Shown: positions 41,312 through 50,431, counted from the first letter of the stretch. The stretch is 64,000 nucleotides of DNA from Sphingomonas soli NBRC 100801 (GCF_001591025.1 NZ_BCTZ01000018.1:54922-118921), one strand, 5' to 3'. Numbers and translations are program-made. Notes: generated by a model not told the origin, from the letters alone.

Positions 41312-42007
41312 ATGGCCAAGCCCGATCCCCTCGCGCGCTACAACGCCAAGCGCGATTTCGCGCTGACCGCCGAGCCGGCGGGCAAGGTGGGGCGCGGGAA
41401 GGGCAATCGCTTCATCGTCCAGAAGCACGACGCCTCGCGCCTCCACTGGGACTTCCGCCTGGAGGTGGACGGCGTGCTCAAAAGCTGGGCGGTGACGCGT
41501 GGCCCCAGCCTCGATCCCGCCGAGAAGCGGCTCGCGGTGCGCACCGAGGATCACCCGCTCAGCTATGCCGATTTCGAGGGCACGATCCCCAAGGGCCAAT
41601 ATGGCGGCGGCACGGTGATGCTGTGGGACGATGGCGTATGGGAGCCTGTCGCGGGCAAGAGCGCCAAGGATCTGGAGAAGGGCCATCTCCACTTCCGCCT
41701 TCACGGCGTCCGCATGCAGGGCGAATGGCTGCTCATCCGCCTCAAGCCGCGCGCCAAGGAAAAGGCCGAGAACTGGCTGCTCCGCAAGATCGACGACGAA
41801 GCTGCTGGCGCTACCGACTTTCTCGTCGAGACGGGTCTCACGAGCGTGAAGACCGGCCGGACGATGGCAGAGATTGAGGAGGGGGCGAAACCCAAAAAGG
41901 TCCTCCCCCTGCGGGGGAGGATTGCCAAAGTTCCAATCCCCCCAACTCGCCACGCTCGTCGACGCCGTCCCCACCGGGAACAACTGGCTCCACGAGGTCA
42001 AGTATGA
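41312..42007 (+). CDS. ligD: LigD phosphoesterase part (gene broken by a frameshift)
   Basis: 231 codons. Residues 1-190 are the 3'-phosphoesterase domain of LigD: KHDASRLHWDFRLEVDGVLKSWAV with His39, His45 and Asp47, then GPSLDPAEKRLAVRTEDHPLSYADFEG and YGGGTVMLWD. From about residue 195 (AEIEEGAKPKK) the frame runs into a non-homologous tail (about 30 residues, RHARRRRPHREQ). The ligase and polymerase domains continue in the next frame (+1), so this is the first piece of a normal three-domain LigD. The shift falls within or next to the palindromic repeat at 41901-41921. Either the enzyme is split, the gene is a recent pseudogene, or one base is a sequencing error. Confidence 0.85.
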   Translation: MAKPDPLARYNAKRDFALTAEPAGKVGRGKGNRFIVQKHDASRLHWDFRLEVDGVLKSWAVTRGPSLDPAEKRLAVRTEDHPLSYADFEGTIPKGQYGGGTVMLWDDGVWEPVAGKSAKDLEKGHLHFRLHGVRMQGEWLLIRLKPRAKEKAENWLLRKIDDEAAGATDFLVETGLTSVKTGRTMAEIEEGAKPKKVLPLRGRIAKVPIPPTRHARRRRPHREQLAPRGQV

Positions 42008-43721
42008 CGGCTATCGCGCCCTGATCGCGCTCGGCGGCAAGGGGCCGAAGATCTACACGCGCTCCGGGCTCGACTGGACCGACAGATTCCCCGGCATCGC
42101 CCAGGCCGCCGCCACGCTCCCCGGCCCGGCGCTGCTCGACGGCGAGATCGTCGCCTATAAGCACGGCAAGCCCGATTTTTCGACGCTGCAGGATGCTATC
42201 TCGAACGGCGGCGAGGGGCTCACCTTTTTCGCCTTCGATCTGCTGGAGGATCGCAGCGAGGATCTGACCGGCCAGCCGCAGCTTGCCCGCAAGGAGCGCC
42301 TCCGCGCCCTGCTCGAAGGTGTCGACGATCGCATCCAGTTCTCCGAGCATATCCAGGGTGCCGGCGAGAAGCTGTTCGAGACGATGTGCCGGGAGGGCTA
42401 TGAGGGCGTCGTTTCGAAGCGTGCCGATGCGCCCTATCGTGGTGCCCGCACCAGGAGCTGGCTCAAGACCAAGTGCATCCGCCGCCAGGAATTTGTGATC
42501 CTCGGCTGGGTGTCCTCCGCCGCGAAGGGGCGGGGCTTCCGCTCGCTGCTGCTCGGGCTCAACGGCCCCGACGGCCTCCGCTATGCCGGCAAGGTCGGCA
42601 CCGGCTTCAACCAGCGGACGCTCCAGGATCTGCGCGAACGCTTCGACAAGCTCGCGACCGAAAAGCCCGCCGCCGCCGTGCCCCGGCCCGAGGCGCGCGG
42701 CGCGCAGTGGATCAAGCCCGTGCTCGTCGCCGAGGTCGCCTTCGCCGAATTTACCGCCGACAAGGTCGTCCGCCACGCCAGCTTCATCGCCCTGCGCGAA
42801 GACAAGAAGGCGAAGGATGTGGTCGCCGAAATGCCCGCGCCGCTCCCCGATGCGCCAGAAAGCAAGGTAAAGATCACCAATCCGGACCGGGTGATCTATC
42901 CCGAATCCGGCCTCACCAAGGGCGATCTCGCCGCCTATTACGCCGCGGTCGCGCCGATCGCCTTGCGCTGGCTCGCCAACCGCCCGATCAGCCTGGTCCG
43001 CTGTCCGCAGGGCCGCGCCAAATATTGCTTCTTCCAGAAGCACGATGCCGGATCGTTTGGCGAGCATGTGAAGCATGTCGACATCCGCGAGAAGGATGGC
43101 TCGGTCGAACCCTATCTCTATGTCGACGATGCGGACGGCATCCTCACCTGCGTCCAGATGGGCACGATCGAGTTTCACGGCTGGGGCTCGTCGGTCGCGG
43201 ACATCGAGAAGCCCGATCGCATGGTCTTCGATCTCGATCCCGATGAGGGGCTCGATTTCGAAGCGGTCAAAAAGGCCACCTTCGACATCAAGGAGCATCT
43301 GGCCGATATCGGCCTGACCAGCTGGCCTTTGCTCTCGGGCGGCAAGGGCATGCATGTCGTCGTGCCGCTGGTCCCGCGCGCCGAATGGCCTGAGGTCAAA
43401 TCCTTTGCTGAGCGCTTTGCGCGGGCGCTGGCCCAGGCCGAGCCCGATCGCTTCACCGCCAATCTCAAAAAGGCCACGCGCAAGGGCAAGATCTTCCTCG
43501 ATTATTTGCGCAACCAGCGTGGCAGCACCGCCGTGCTCCCTTATGTCGCCCGCGCCCGCGAAGGCGCGCCGGTGGCGGCCCCGGTCACCTGGAGCGAGTT
43601 GCGCGAGATCGACACGCCAAAGCGCTGGTCGATCCGCGACGCCGCCGAGCTCATCGAACGCGCAACATCGCGCGCGCTTCAGGGATGGGGAGAAGCAGCG
43701 CAGGAGCTGCCCGATCTGTAA
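41874..43721 (+). CDS. ligD: LigD ligase and polymerase part (frameshifted)
   Basis: 615 codons from a TTG; true homology starts near 41922 (LPKFQSPQLATLVDAVP). The ATP-dependent ligase domain carries the nucleotidyl-lysine motif KYDGYR (Lys43), then DGEIVAYK and the C-terminal ligase OB fold. The polymerase/primase domain starts near VKITNPDRVIYPESGLTKGDLA, with the metal site Asp453-Leu-Asp455 in VFDLDPDEGLDF. Both domains look intact. No good ribosome site precedes the TTG, so independent translation is doubtful; the region reads as the continuation of the phosphoesterase piece. With both pieces the total is about 800 residues, the usual LigD size. Confidence 0.85.
   Translation: MRRGRNPKRSSPCGGGLPKFQSPQLATLVDAVPTGNNWLHEVKYDGYRALIALGGKGPKIYTRSGLDWTDRFPGIAQAAATLPGPALLDGEIVAYKHGKPDFSTLQDAISNGGEGLTFFAFDLLEDRSEDLTGQPQLARKERLRALLEGVDDRIQFSEHIQGAGEKLFETMCREGYEGVVSKRADAPYRGARTRSWLKTKCIRRQEFVILGWVSSAAKGRGFRSLLLGLNGPDGLRYAGKVGTGFNQRTLQDLRERFDKLATEKPAAAVPRPEARGAQWIKPVLVAEVAFAEFTADKVVRHASFIALREDKKAKDVVAEMPAPLPDAPESKVKITNPDRVIYPESGLTKGDLAAYYAAVAPIALRWLANRPISLVRCPQGRAKYCFFQKHDAGSFGEHVKHVDIREKDGSVEPYLYVDDADGILTCVQMGTIEFHGWGSSVADIEKPDRMVFDLDPDEGLDFEAVKKATFDIKEHLADIGLTSWPLLSGGKGMHVVVPLVPRAEWPEVKSFAERFARALAQAEPDRFTANLKKATRKGKIFLDYLRNQRGSTAVLPYVARAREGAPVAAPVTWSELREIDTPKRWSIRDAAELIERATSRALQGWGEAAQELPDL
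41901..41921. repeat. Mini palindromic element in ligD (TCCTCCCCC-TGC-GGGGGAGGA)
   Basis: Perfect 9-bp arms with a 3-nt loop. The ends match the outer hairpin of the larger elements in imuB (59904-60075) and bkdB (63915-63968). It sits exactly where the ligD reading frame changes, in the linker between the phosphoesterase and ligase domains. Confidence 0.7.
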
Positions 43722-43757
43722 TTCCCATGTTGCGTGGCAACATCGATTCGCTCAGAG

Positions 43758-43771
43758 TCCCCGAAAGGGGA
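43758..43771 (+). promoter_or_regulatory. Hairpin over a ribosome-binding site
   Basis: TCCCC-GAAA-GGGGA, a GNRA tetraloop hairpin whose right arm is the AAGGGGA ribosome site, 6 nt before the GTG at 43778. An inverted repeat ATGTTGC-GTG-GCAACAT lies just upstream at 43727-43743. It may damp translation or end ligD transcripts. Confidence 0.4.
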
Positions 43772-43777
43772 TTGTCT

Positions 43778-46264
43778 GTGGCCAGCAGCGCCGCACCATT
43801 GTTCGACGCAAGCACCATCGCGGACCGGTGGATCGCCCATTATTGTGCCGCGTCGAGCGGTGGAGACGCCCTGTGCGCCGACAGGGGGGATCGCGCCGCC
43901 TGGGTCGCGCTGTTCGAGGAACTGGCCGGGCTTAGCGGCGAGGATCTCGATCATGCGCGTGAGCGTGCGCAGCGCCACGCCGCCGATATCGGCACGGGCT
44001 TTCGCATCGCGGGCGAGGGCGAGGACGAAGAGCGCCCCTGGCCGCTCTCCCCGGTGCCCTTGCTCATCCCGGACGCCGAGTGGCGGGGCATCGAAGCTGG
44101 AATCGCCCAGCGCGCCGAGCTGATGGAGCGCCTGCTCGCCGATCTCTATGGCGAACAGACGCTGGTGGCAGATGGGCATGTCCCGGCCACGCTGGTTACC
44201 GGCAGCCCCTATTTCCTTCGCCCGCTCACGCGGCTCGATCCGCCCGGCGGTCACCATCTCCATTTCGTCGCGTTCGATCTGTGCCGTGGGCCGGAGGGGA
44301 ATTGGCGCGTGCTCGCCGATCACCTCCGCGCACCCGCGGGTGCGGGCTATGCGCTGGAAAACCGGCTGGCCATGGCGCGCACGATCGCCGGGCTGCCGAA
44401 CCGCTTGCAGATCGCCCGCCAGGCCCCGTTCTTCGCTGCCTTTCGCGAAGGGCTGGCGGCGTCGTGCCAGCGGGTAGAGCCGCGCATGGCGTTGCTCACA
44501 CCGGGGCGGCTCAATCCCAGCTATGCCGAGCAGGCGCATCTCGCGCGTTATCTGGGCTTCCTGCTGGTCGAAGGGCCCGATCTCGCGGTGCTCGACGACA
44601 AGCTCTATGTCCGCACGATAGCCGGGCTGAAGCGCGTCGATGCGCTGTGGCACCGGCTCGATCCGCGTCTGCTCGATGCGCTGGCGCTTGATTCGCATTC
44701 CACGATCGGCGTGCCCGGCGTGGTGGACGCGATGGCGGCGGGCAATGTCGTGATTGCCAACGCGCCCGGCGCGGGGCTGCTCGAAGCGCCTGCATTCCAT
44801 GCGTTCCTGCCCCGGCTCAGCAAGCTGCTCGGCGAGCCGCTGCTGCTGCCCAACATCGCGACCTGGTGGTGCGGGCAGGATGCTGCGCGCGAATATGTCG
44901 AGGCCAATCTTGAGACGCTGGTGATCGCCCCTGCCTTCGGCGCAAAGCCGCTCGGCTTGCCCGATGGGAAGGCGGCGCTCGGATCCAGCATGAAAGGCAC
45001 GGAGCGCCAGGCGCTGCTCGCCGATCTGGCGCGTCGGCCGCAGGATTATGTGGGGCAGGAAGTCGTTCGGCTTTCAACCATGCCGGTTGTCTCCGAAAAC
45101 GAGCTTGCGCCGCGGCCTTTCACGTTGCGCGTCTTTGCGGCCCGCGGGGCCGATGGCGGCTGGGTGGTGATGCCGGGCGGCTTTGCCCGGATCGGCGAGC
45201 ATCCCGATGCCCGCGCCGCAGTGATGGGCGAAGGCGTCTGGTCTGCCGATGTCGTGATCCATGGCGGCGAGGCGGCGGCCCCCGTGTCGCTGCTGCCTGC
45301 GCGGGACAGCACCGCGCTGCGCCGCAATCCCGGCACCTTGCCAAGCCGCGTTGCCGACAATCTGTTCTGGCTCGGGCGCTATCTGGAGCGTGGGGAGGCG
45401 CTGCTCGGCGTGCTGCGCGTCCTGCTCGGCCATTCGATCAGCGCGGATACCGGCGCGGCGCTCTCCGCCGATACGGTACGGCGGCTGGTCAGTCTCGTCG
45501 TCGCAGCGGGCGCTGCGCCCGAGCCCAAGTCGTATAAGCGCGCCGATCTGACCGCGTTGATCCGCACCGCGATGGAGGGTGAGGAGGGCTGGTACAGCGT
45601 CCGCCACACCAATGCGCAGGCGCGGCGGATCGGCGAAGTGTCGCGCGAGCGGCTTTCGGCCGATGTGATCCGTCTGCTCGATGCGCCCTTTCCGACGCGC
45701 GGCGGCGTGCTCGACAAGGCCGGCAGCCTCCAGCGGCGCTATTCGGCGCTCGCGGGGCTCGCGGCCGAACATATGGGCCGCACCGACGCTTGGCGCTTCC
45801 ACGATATCGGGCGGCGCATTGAGCGCGCTGCCAATGCGGTGCGCGCCATCCGCGCCTTTGGCGGGCCGGATGCGACGAGCGACGATCTCTCGACCCTGCT
45901 CGATCTTGCCGATAGCCAGATCAGCTATCGTCAGCGCTATCTGACCGGCATTGCGCGCATCCCCGTGCTCGATCTGGTCACGCTTGATCCCAGCAACCCG
46001 CGCGGCATCGCGTTCCAGGTCGCGGCGATCTCCGGTCATCTCAACAAGTTGCCCGTGCTTTCCGACAGCGGGCTTGCCGAGCCGCAGCAGGAGCAGGCGC
46101 GCGCTCTCGCCGCGATCCTGGTCACTGCGAGCGCGGCGCGAATCGATGATTGGACGCTCGGCGATATCGGCGTGCGGCTGACCGAGCTCTCCGACGCCGT
46201 GGCGCGCCGCTATTTCCTCCAGGGTGCAGAGCCTTTGCGCGCCGCGGGGATGGTGCTGGCGTGA
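43778..46264 (+). CDS. Circularly permuted ATP-grasp fused to alpha-E domain
   Basis: 828 residues from GTG 43778 with AAGGGGA upstream; an ATG at 43727 lacks a ribosome site. Residues about 1-480 are a type 2 circularly permuted ATP-grasp (LLADLYGEQTLVADGHVPATLV, LTPGRLNPSYAEQAHLARYLGFLLVEGPDL, FVVMPGGFARI-like end). Residues about 520-828 are an alpha-E domain (PSRVADNLFWLGRYLERGEALL ... DIGRRIERAANAVRAI). In many bacteria these are separate neighbouring genes; here they are one protein. ATP-grasp enzymes ligate an acid to an amine, and the cluster is predicted, but not proven, to make a peptide-like bond on an unknown target. The stop overlaps the next start (TGATG). Confidence 0.87.
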   Translation: MASSAAPLFDASTIADRWIAHYCAASSGGDALCADRGDRAAWVALFEELAGLSGEDLDHARERAQRHAADIGTGFRIAGEGEDEERPWPLSPVPLLIPDAEWRGIEAGIAQRAELMERLLADLYGEQTLVADGHVPATLVTGSPYFLRPLTRLDPPGGHHLHFVAFDLCRGPEGNWRVLADHLRAPAGAGYALENRLAMARTIAGLPNRLQIARQAPFFAAFREGLAASCQRVEPRMALLTPGRLNPSYAEQAHLARYLGFLLVEGPDLAVLDDKLYVRTIAGLKRVDALWHRLDPRLLDALALDSHSTIGVPGVVDAMAAGNVVIANAPGAGLLEAPAFHAFLPRLSKLLGEPLLLPNIATWWCGQDAAREYVEANLETLVIAPAFGAKPLGLPDGKAALGSSMKGTERQALLADLARRPQDYVGQEVVRLSTMPVVSENELAPRPFTLRVFAARGADGGWVVMPGGFARIGEHPDARAAVMGEGVWSADVVIHGGEAAAPVSLLPARDSTALRRNPGTLPSRVADNLFWLGRYLERGEALLGVLRVLLGHSISADTGAALSADTVRRLVSLVVAAGAAPEPKSYKRADLTALIRTAMEGEEGWYSVRHTNAQARRIGEVSRERLSADVIRLLDAPFPTRGGVLDKAGSLQRRYSALAGLAAEHMGRTDAWRFHDIGRRIERAANAVRAIRAFGGPDATSDDLSTLLDLADSQISYRQRYLTGIARIPVLDLVTLDPSNPRGIAFQVAAISGHLNKLPVLSDSGLAEPQQEQARALAAILVTASAARIDDWTLGDIGVRLTELSDAVARRYFLQGAEPLRAAGMVLA

Positions 46265-47154
46265 TGCTCTACAATATCCGGCACGTGACGCGCTTCGAAT
46301 ATGCGCGGCCGGTGGGGTTTGCGCGCAACAATCTCCGCCTCCAGCCGATCCACTGGTCTGGGCAGGAGGTCGAGAAATACAGCCTGACGATCGAGCCGCA
46401 TGGCCGCATCCATCCCGCGCGCGCGGAGGCGGGACTCGCCAATGTGATGCGGCTGGTGGTGGAGGCCCCGGCGCGGTCACTCACCATCACCAGCACCGCG
46501 CGGGTCCGTGTCGATCGTCCGATCCCTTTTCCCCGGCCGGATGATCCGACGCTCGCCGATGTGGCCCTGCTTGCCCGTGCCAGCCGGGATGCTTCTCCAG
46601 CCAGCCCGGCCAGCTATATATTTCCTTCTCCGCTCATTCCGCTCGATGCCGATATCGCGCGGTGGTGCGCGGAGGATCTGGACCCCGGCCGCGGCGTGCT
46701 GGAGGCCGCTTTCGCACTCGCCAGCCGCATCCAGCGCGAATTCGATTTCGATCCCCATGCAACCCTGGTCGATACGCCTCCGCGCGAGGCATTCGAAAAG
46801 CGCGGCGGTGTTTGCCAGGATTTCGCGCAGATCATGATCTCGGGGTTGCGCGCCGCCGGTATGCCTGCGGCTTATGTCTCGGGCTATCTGCGCACGCTGC
46901 CACCGCCGGGCCAGCCCAGACTGGTCGGCGCGGACGCGACGCATGCCTGGGTGCTCGTCTGGGCCGGGCCGGATCTTGGCTGGGTCGGGGTCGATCCGAC
47001 CAACGGCATCTGGATGGCCGAGGACCATATCGTGGTGGCGATCGGCCGCGACTATTCGGATATTGCACCGGTCGATGGCGTCGTTCTGGGATCGGGCGCG
47101 CAGAACATGCATGTCTCGGTCGATGTCGAGCCGTTGACCGAACCAGTCTCCTGA
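46264..47154 (+). CDS. Transglutaminase-like cysteine protease family protein
   Basis: 296 residues from ATG 46264 (MLYNIRHVTRFEYARPV), coupled to the previous stop. The N-terminal beta domain is typical of the bacterial transglutaminase family, and the catalytic triad is Cys184 (GGVCQDFAQI), His227 (DATHAWVLVW) and Asp244 (GVDPTNG). No signal peptide, so it is cytoplasmic. In the ATP-grasp/alpha-E neighbourhood this enzyme is predicted to act as a peptidase reversing or trimming the ligase product. That pathway role is inference from conserved gene order. Confidence 0.93.
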   Translation: MLYNIRHVTRFEYARPVGFARNNLRLQPIHWSGQEVEKYSLTIEPHGRIHPARAEAGLANVMRLVVEAPARSLTITSTARVRVDRPIPFPRPDDPTLADVALLARASRDASPASPASYIFPSPLIPLDADIARWCAEDLDPGRGVLEAAFALASRIQREFDFDPHATLVDTPPREAFEKRGGVCQDFAQIMISGLRAAGMPAAYVSGYLRTLPPPGQPRLVGADATHAWVLVWAGPDLGWVGVDPTNGIWMAEDHIVVAIGRDYSDIAPVDGVVLGSGAQNMHVSVDVEPLTEPVS

Positions 47155-47208
47155 CCCTTGCGTTCAGGCCCCGGCGCGCCGAAATAGCCGCCGGTAAAAG
47201 GGATTTAG

Positions 47209-48135
47209 ATGGCCGATCCATACGCAACACTGGGAGTAGCCCGCGGCGCCGATGAGGCGACGATCAAGAAGGCGTACCGCAAGCTCGCCAAGGAGCTGCA
47301 TCCCGACAAGAACAAGGACAACCCAAAGGCCACCGAGCGTTTCAGCAAGGTGACCCAAGCCTATGACCTGCTGACCGACAAGGACAAGCGCGCGCGCTTC
47401 GATCGCGGCGAAATCGATGCCGACGGCAATCCCACCGCGCCCTTCGGCTTTGGCGGCGGCGGCCCCGGCGGGCCGCAGGGCGGCTTCAGCGCCCGCGATT
47501 TCGGCGGCGACGGCGGCGGCTTCAGCGACATTTTCGAGGGGCTGTTCGGCGGTGCGCGCGGCGGCGGCGGCGGCGGCAGCGGCTTCGCCAGCGGATTCGG
47601 GCGGCGGCCCGCGCCCAAAGGGGCGAACGTCGCATATCGCCTGTCGGTCTCGTTCGAGGATGCGGCCCGGCTCAGCCCGCAGCGCATCACCCTGCGTGAC
47701 GGCAAGACGATCGATCTCAAGCTTCCCGCGGGTGTCGAGACCGGCACGCAGATGCGCCTCACCGGAAAGGGCGACGAAGGTCCGGGCGGAATGGGTGATG
47801 CGATCGTCACAATCGAAATCCAGCCGCACCGCTTCTACACCCGCAGCGGCGACGATATCCGCCTCGACCTGCCGGTGACGCTCAAGGAAGCGGTGCTCGG
47901 CGGGCCGGTGCGCGTACCAACGCCCGATGGCGCGGTGATGCTGACGGTTCCCAAGGGCTCGTCCTCGGGGAAGGTATTGCGCCTCTCGGGCCGTGGCTTC
48001 CACAAGAAAGGCGGCGGGCGCGGCAATTTGCTGGTCACGCTGATTGTCGATCTGCCGGCTGATGATGCGGATCTGGCCGCCTTCGCCCAGGGCTGGACCG
48101 ATGAGCGGAACCCGCGCGCGAGAATGGGCGTCTAG
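47209..48135 (+). CDS. DnaJ/CbpA-like co-chaperone
   Basis: 308 residues. An N-terminal J-domain has the HPDK motif (His31-Pro-Asp33 in ELHPDKNKDN), a Gly/Phe-rich linker (about 80-135) and a C-terminal client-binding domain (YRLSVSFEDAARLSPQRITLRDGKTIDLKLPAG ...). There is no zinc-finger, so it is CbpA-like rather than a full DnaJ. It stimulates the ATPase of a DnaK partner encoded elsewhere. The AAAAGGGATTT ribosome site precedes the ATG. It lies 54 bp after the transglutaminase gene and 6 bp before the yihY-like gene. Confidence 0.94.
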   Translation: MADPYATLGVARGADEATIKKAYRKLAKELHPDKNKDNPKATERFSKVTQAYDLLTDKDKRARFDRGEIDADGNPTAPFGFGGGGPGGPQGGFSARDFGGDGGGFSDIFEGLFGGARGGGGGGSGFASGFGRRPAPKGANVAYRLSVSFEDAARLSPQRITLRDGKTIDLKLPAGVETGTQMRLTGKGDEGPGGMGDAIVTIEIQPHRFYTRSGDDIRLDLPVTLKEAVLGGPVRVPTPDGAVMLTVPKGSSSGKVLRLSGRGFHKKGGGRGNLLVTLIVDLPADDADLAAFAQGWTDERNPRARMGV

Positions 48136-48141
48136 CTCGGC

Positions 48142-49107
48142 GTGACCGATGTCTCTCCGATCGAGCCCATCCCGCCGGGCATCTCGCCCGAATCGCCAGA
48201 GGCTCGCAGGAGGGGGTTCGGCGAGCGGCTGGGGGATGTCGGGATAAGCCAGCGCGCGTTGGTGGTGCTCAAGCGCGTCGCGATCGGCACCTATACCGAC
48301 GGCTTCACCCATGCTGGGAACCTCGCCTATCTGTCGCTGGTCACGCTGTTTCCCTTCTTCATCGTGACGGCGGCGATCGCGCGGCTGATCGGACGCAGCC
48401 ATGATACGGTGGCGGCGCTCAACGCCTTTCTGCGCACCGTGCCGCCCGATGTCGCTGCGGTGCTGGCTCAGCCGGTGCAGGACGTCCTCGAAGCCCGCTC
48501 GGGCAATCTGCTGTGGTTCGGCGCGCTTGTCGGGCTGTGGACCACCGCCGGCTTTATCGAGACGGTGCGCGAGATCCTGCGCCGGGCTTATGGCACGCAA
48601 TCCTCCACACCCTTTTGGCGCTATCGGCTTGGCGCGATCGGGATGATCGTCGGCGCGGTGGTGCTGGCGATGGCGGCGTTCAGCTTCCAGGTGATCCTGA
48701 CCGCAGTCGAGCAGTTCCTCACCAGCGTCCTTCCGTTCACCAGGGAGGCGCGGCAGCTCGTATCACTGGGTAAGCTCGCCCCGGCGCTGGCGCTGTTCGG
48801 TGCGCTCTATATCCTGTTCTACTCGCTCACCCCGTCCAAATATCGCAAGGCGAAGTGCCGCAAATGGCCCGGCGCGGCGTTTGTAGCGATCTGGTGGACA
48901 GGCACCACGGCTTTGCTCCCCTGGGTGTTGTCGCTCGCCGGGGGCTATGACCTCACCTATGGCAGCCTGGCGGGGGTGATGATCGCCCTGATCTTCTTCT
49001 TCATCATCGGATTGGGCGTTGTCGTAGGGGCAGAACTCAACGCGGCTCTGGCGGAAGTGCCGCAGGACGGTTTAGAGGAGCCGCAACAGACGGAGGTTTC
49101 GGCGTGA
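48142..49107 (+). CDS. YihY/BrkB family membrane protein
   Basis: 321 residues from a GTG. Six membrane segments are visible, with the YihY pattern: FTHAGNLAYLSLVTLFPFFIVTAAIARLIG, LLWFGALVGLWTTAGFIETVREILRRAYG, LGKLAPALALFGALYILFYSLTP and SLAGVMIALIFFFIIGLGVVVGAELNAAL. The family (once thought to be RNase BN) has no proven activity; members are inner-membrane proteins. The C-terminus (QDGLEEPQQTEVSA) is acidic. It overlaps fabI by 4 bp in GTGA, so it is in the same transcript as the following genes. Confidence 0.92.
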   Translation: MTDVSPIEPIPPGISPESPEARRRGFGERLGDVGISQRALVVLKRVAIGTYTDGFTHAGNLAYLSLVTLFPFFIVTAAIARLIGRSHDTVAALNAFLRTVPPDVAAVLAQPVQDVLEARSGNLLWFGALVGLWTTAGFIETVREILRRAYGTQSSTPFWRYRLGAIGMIVGAVVLAMAAFSFQVILTAVEQFLTSVLPFTREARQLVSLGKLAPALALFGALYILFYSLTPSKYRKAKCRKWPGAAFVAIWWTGTTALLPWVLSLAGGYDLTYGSLAGVMIALIFFFIIGLGVVVGAELNAALAEVPQDGLEEPQQTEVSA

Positions 49108-49907
49108 CCGGATTAATGCAGGGTAAGCGCGGGCTGATCATGGGGCTCGCCAATGATCGCTCGCTCGCATGGGGCATTGCGAAGAAGCTGCGCGAGCACG
49201 GCGCGGAACTGGCATTCAGCTATCAGGGCGAGGCGCTGGAGAAGCGCGTGCGCCCGCTGGCGGAGGAACTCGGCAGCGATTTCCTGATCGACTGCGATGT
49301 CAGCGATATGGCGGCGCTCGACACCGCGTTCGAGACGTTGGCTGCGCGCTGGCCAACGATCGATTTCGTCGTCCACGCCATCGGCTTCTCGGACAAGAAC
49401 GAGCTGCGCGGCGGTTACGTCGATACCAGCCTCGACAATTTCCTGCTGACCATGAACATCAGCGTCTATTCGTTCGTCGCGGTCTGCCAGCGCGCGGCGA
49501 AGATGATGCCGAACGGCGGCAGCCTGCTGACGCTCAGCTATTACGGCGCCGAAAAGGTGATCCCGCACTATAACGTGATGGGCGTGGCCAAGGCCGCGCT
49601 CGAGACCAGCGTCCAATATCTTTCGGTCGATCTCGGCCGCGACAATATCCGCGTCAACGCGATCTCGGCCGGCCCGATCAAGACGCTTGCGGCTTCCGGC
49701 ATCGGCGATTTCCGCCTGATCCTGAAGTGGAACGAGCTCAACAGCCCGCTCAAGCGCAACGTGACGATCGAGGATGTCGGCGGCTCTGCTCTGTACCTGC
49801 TCTCCGATCTGGCAAGCGGCGTCACCGGCGAGACGCATCATGTCGATGCCGGCTATCATGTGATCGGCATGAAGGCAGAGGACGCGCCGGACATCGCACT
49901 GGCGTGA
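49104..49907 (+). CDS. fabI: Enoyl-ACP reductase FabI
   Basis: 267 residues from a GTG overlapping the previous stop; an ATG at 49116 is the alternative. The Rossmann start GLIMGLANDRSLAWGIA and the catalytic Tyr156-x6-Lys163 (HYNVMGVAKAALET), plus AISAGPIKTLAASGI, mark NADH-dependent FabI. It performs the last reduction of the fatty acid elongation cycle and is the triclosan target. The length is standard. It overlaps the GNAT gene by 4 bp. Confidence 0.96.
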   Translation: MTGLMQGKRGLIMGLANDRSLAWGIAKKLREHGAELAFSYQGEALEKRVRPLAEELGSDFLIDCDVSDMAALDTAFETLAARWPTIDFVVHAIGFSDKNELRGGYVDTSLDNFLLTMNISVYSFVAVCQRAAKMMPNGGSLLTLSYYGAEKVIPHYNVMGVAKAALETSVQYLSVDLGRDNIRVNAISAGPIKTLAASGIGDFRLILKWNELNSPLKRNVTIEDVGGSALYLLSDLASGVTGETHHVDAGYHVIGMKAEDAPDIALA

Positions 49908-50431
49908 GCATCGCGATTCGCGCGGCGACGGGCGGCGATGTCGCTGCAATCGACGCGCTGCTGCGCTCGGCCTTTCCCGATGCCGGTGAAGCCCAGCTCG
50001 TCCAGCGGCTGTGCATGGACGGGGATATGGTCCTCACCCTGATCGCCGATGATGAGGATGATGGCGGGCTTGCCGGCATGGTCGCGTTCAGCCGGATGAC
50101 GGTGGATATCGGCGGCAAGGCGATCGCCGCCGTCGCGCTTGCGCCGCTGGCGACCGATGCGTCGCATCGCGGGCAAGGCGTTGCGGAAGCGCTGGTAAGG
50201 GCCGGCATCGCGCACCTCGCCGATGCGGGGGCGATGCTGTGCTTCGTGCTGGGCGATCCGGATTATTATTCGCGCTTCGGTTTCTCTATCGACTGGGCAA
50301 GCGGATTTGCGTCGCCTTATGCGGGCGAGTATTTCATGGCGCTGCCATTGCAGGGCGGCGCGATGCCCTGTGGCGTGCGAGGCCAGGCGATCCACGCCGC
50401 CGCGTTCGCGCAACTGGGCGGGGAAGCATGA
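49904..50431 (+). CDS. GNAT-family N-acetyltransferase (YhbS-like)
   Basis: 175 residues from a GTG overlapping the fabI stop ([17 protein letters not shown]). The acetyl-CoA site is [20 protein letters not shown], and the YhbS-like [16 protein letters not shown] block follows. The substrate is unknown; relatives acetylate small molecules or protein N-termini. An open frame extends upstream inside fabI without merit. It sits between fabI and aroC in a tightly coupled chain, with a 4-bp overlap to aroC. Confidence 0.9.
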   Translation: MSIAIRAATGGDVAAIDALLRSAFPDAGEAQLVQRLCMDGDMVLTLIADDEDDGGLAGMVAFSRMTVDIGGKAIAAVALAPLATDASHRGQGVAEALVRAGIAHLADAGAMLCFVLGDPDYYSRFGFSIDWASGFASPYAGEYFMALPLQGGAMPCGVRGQAIHAAAFAQLGGEA

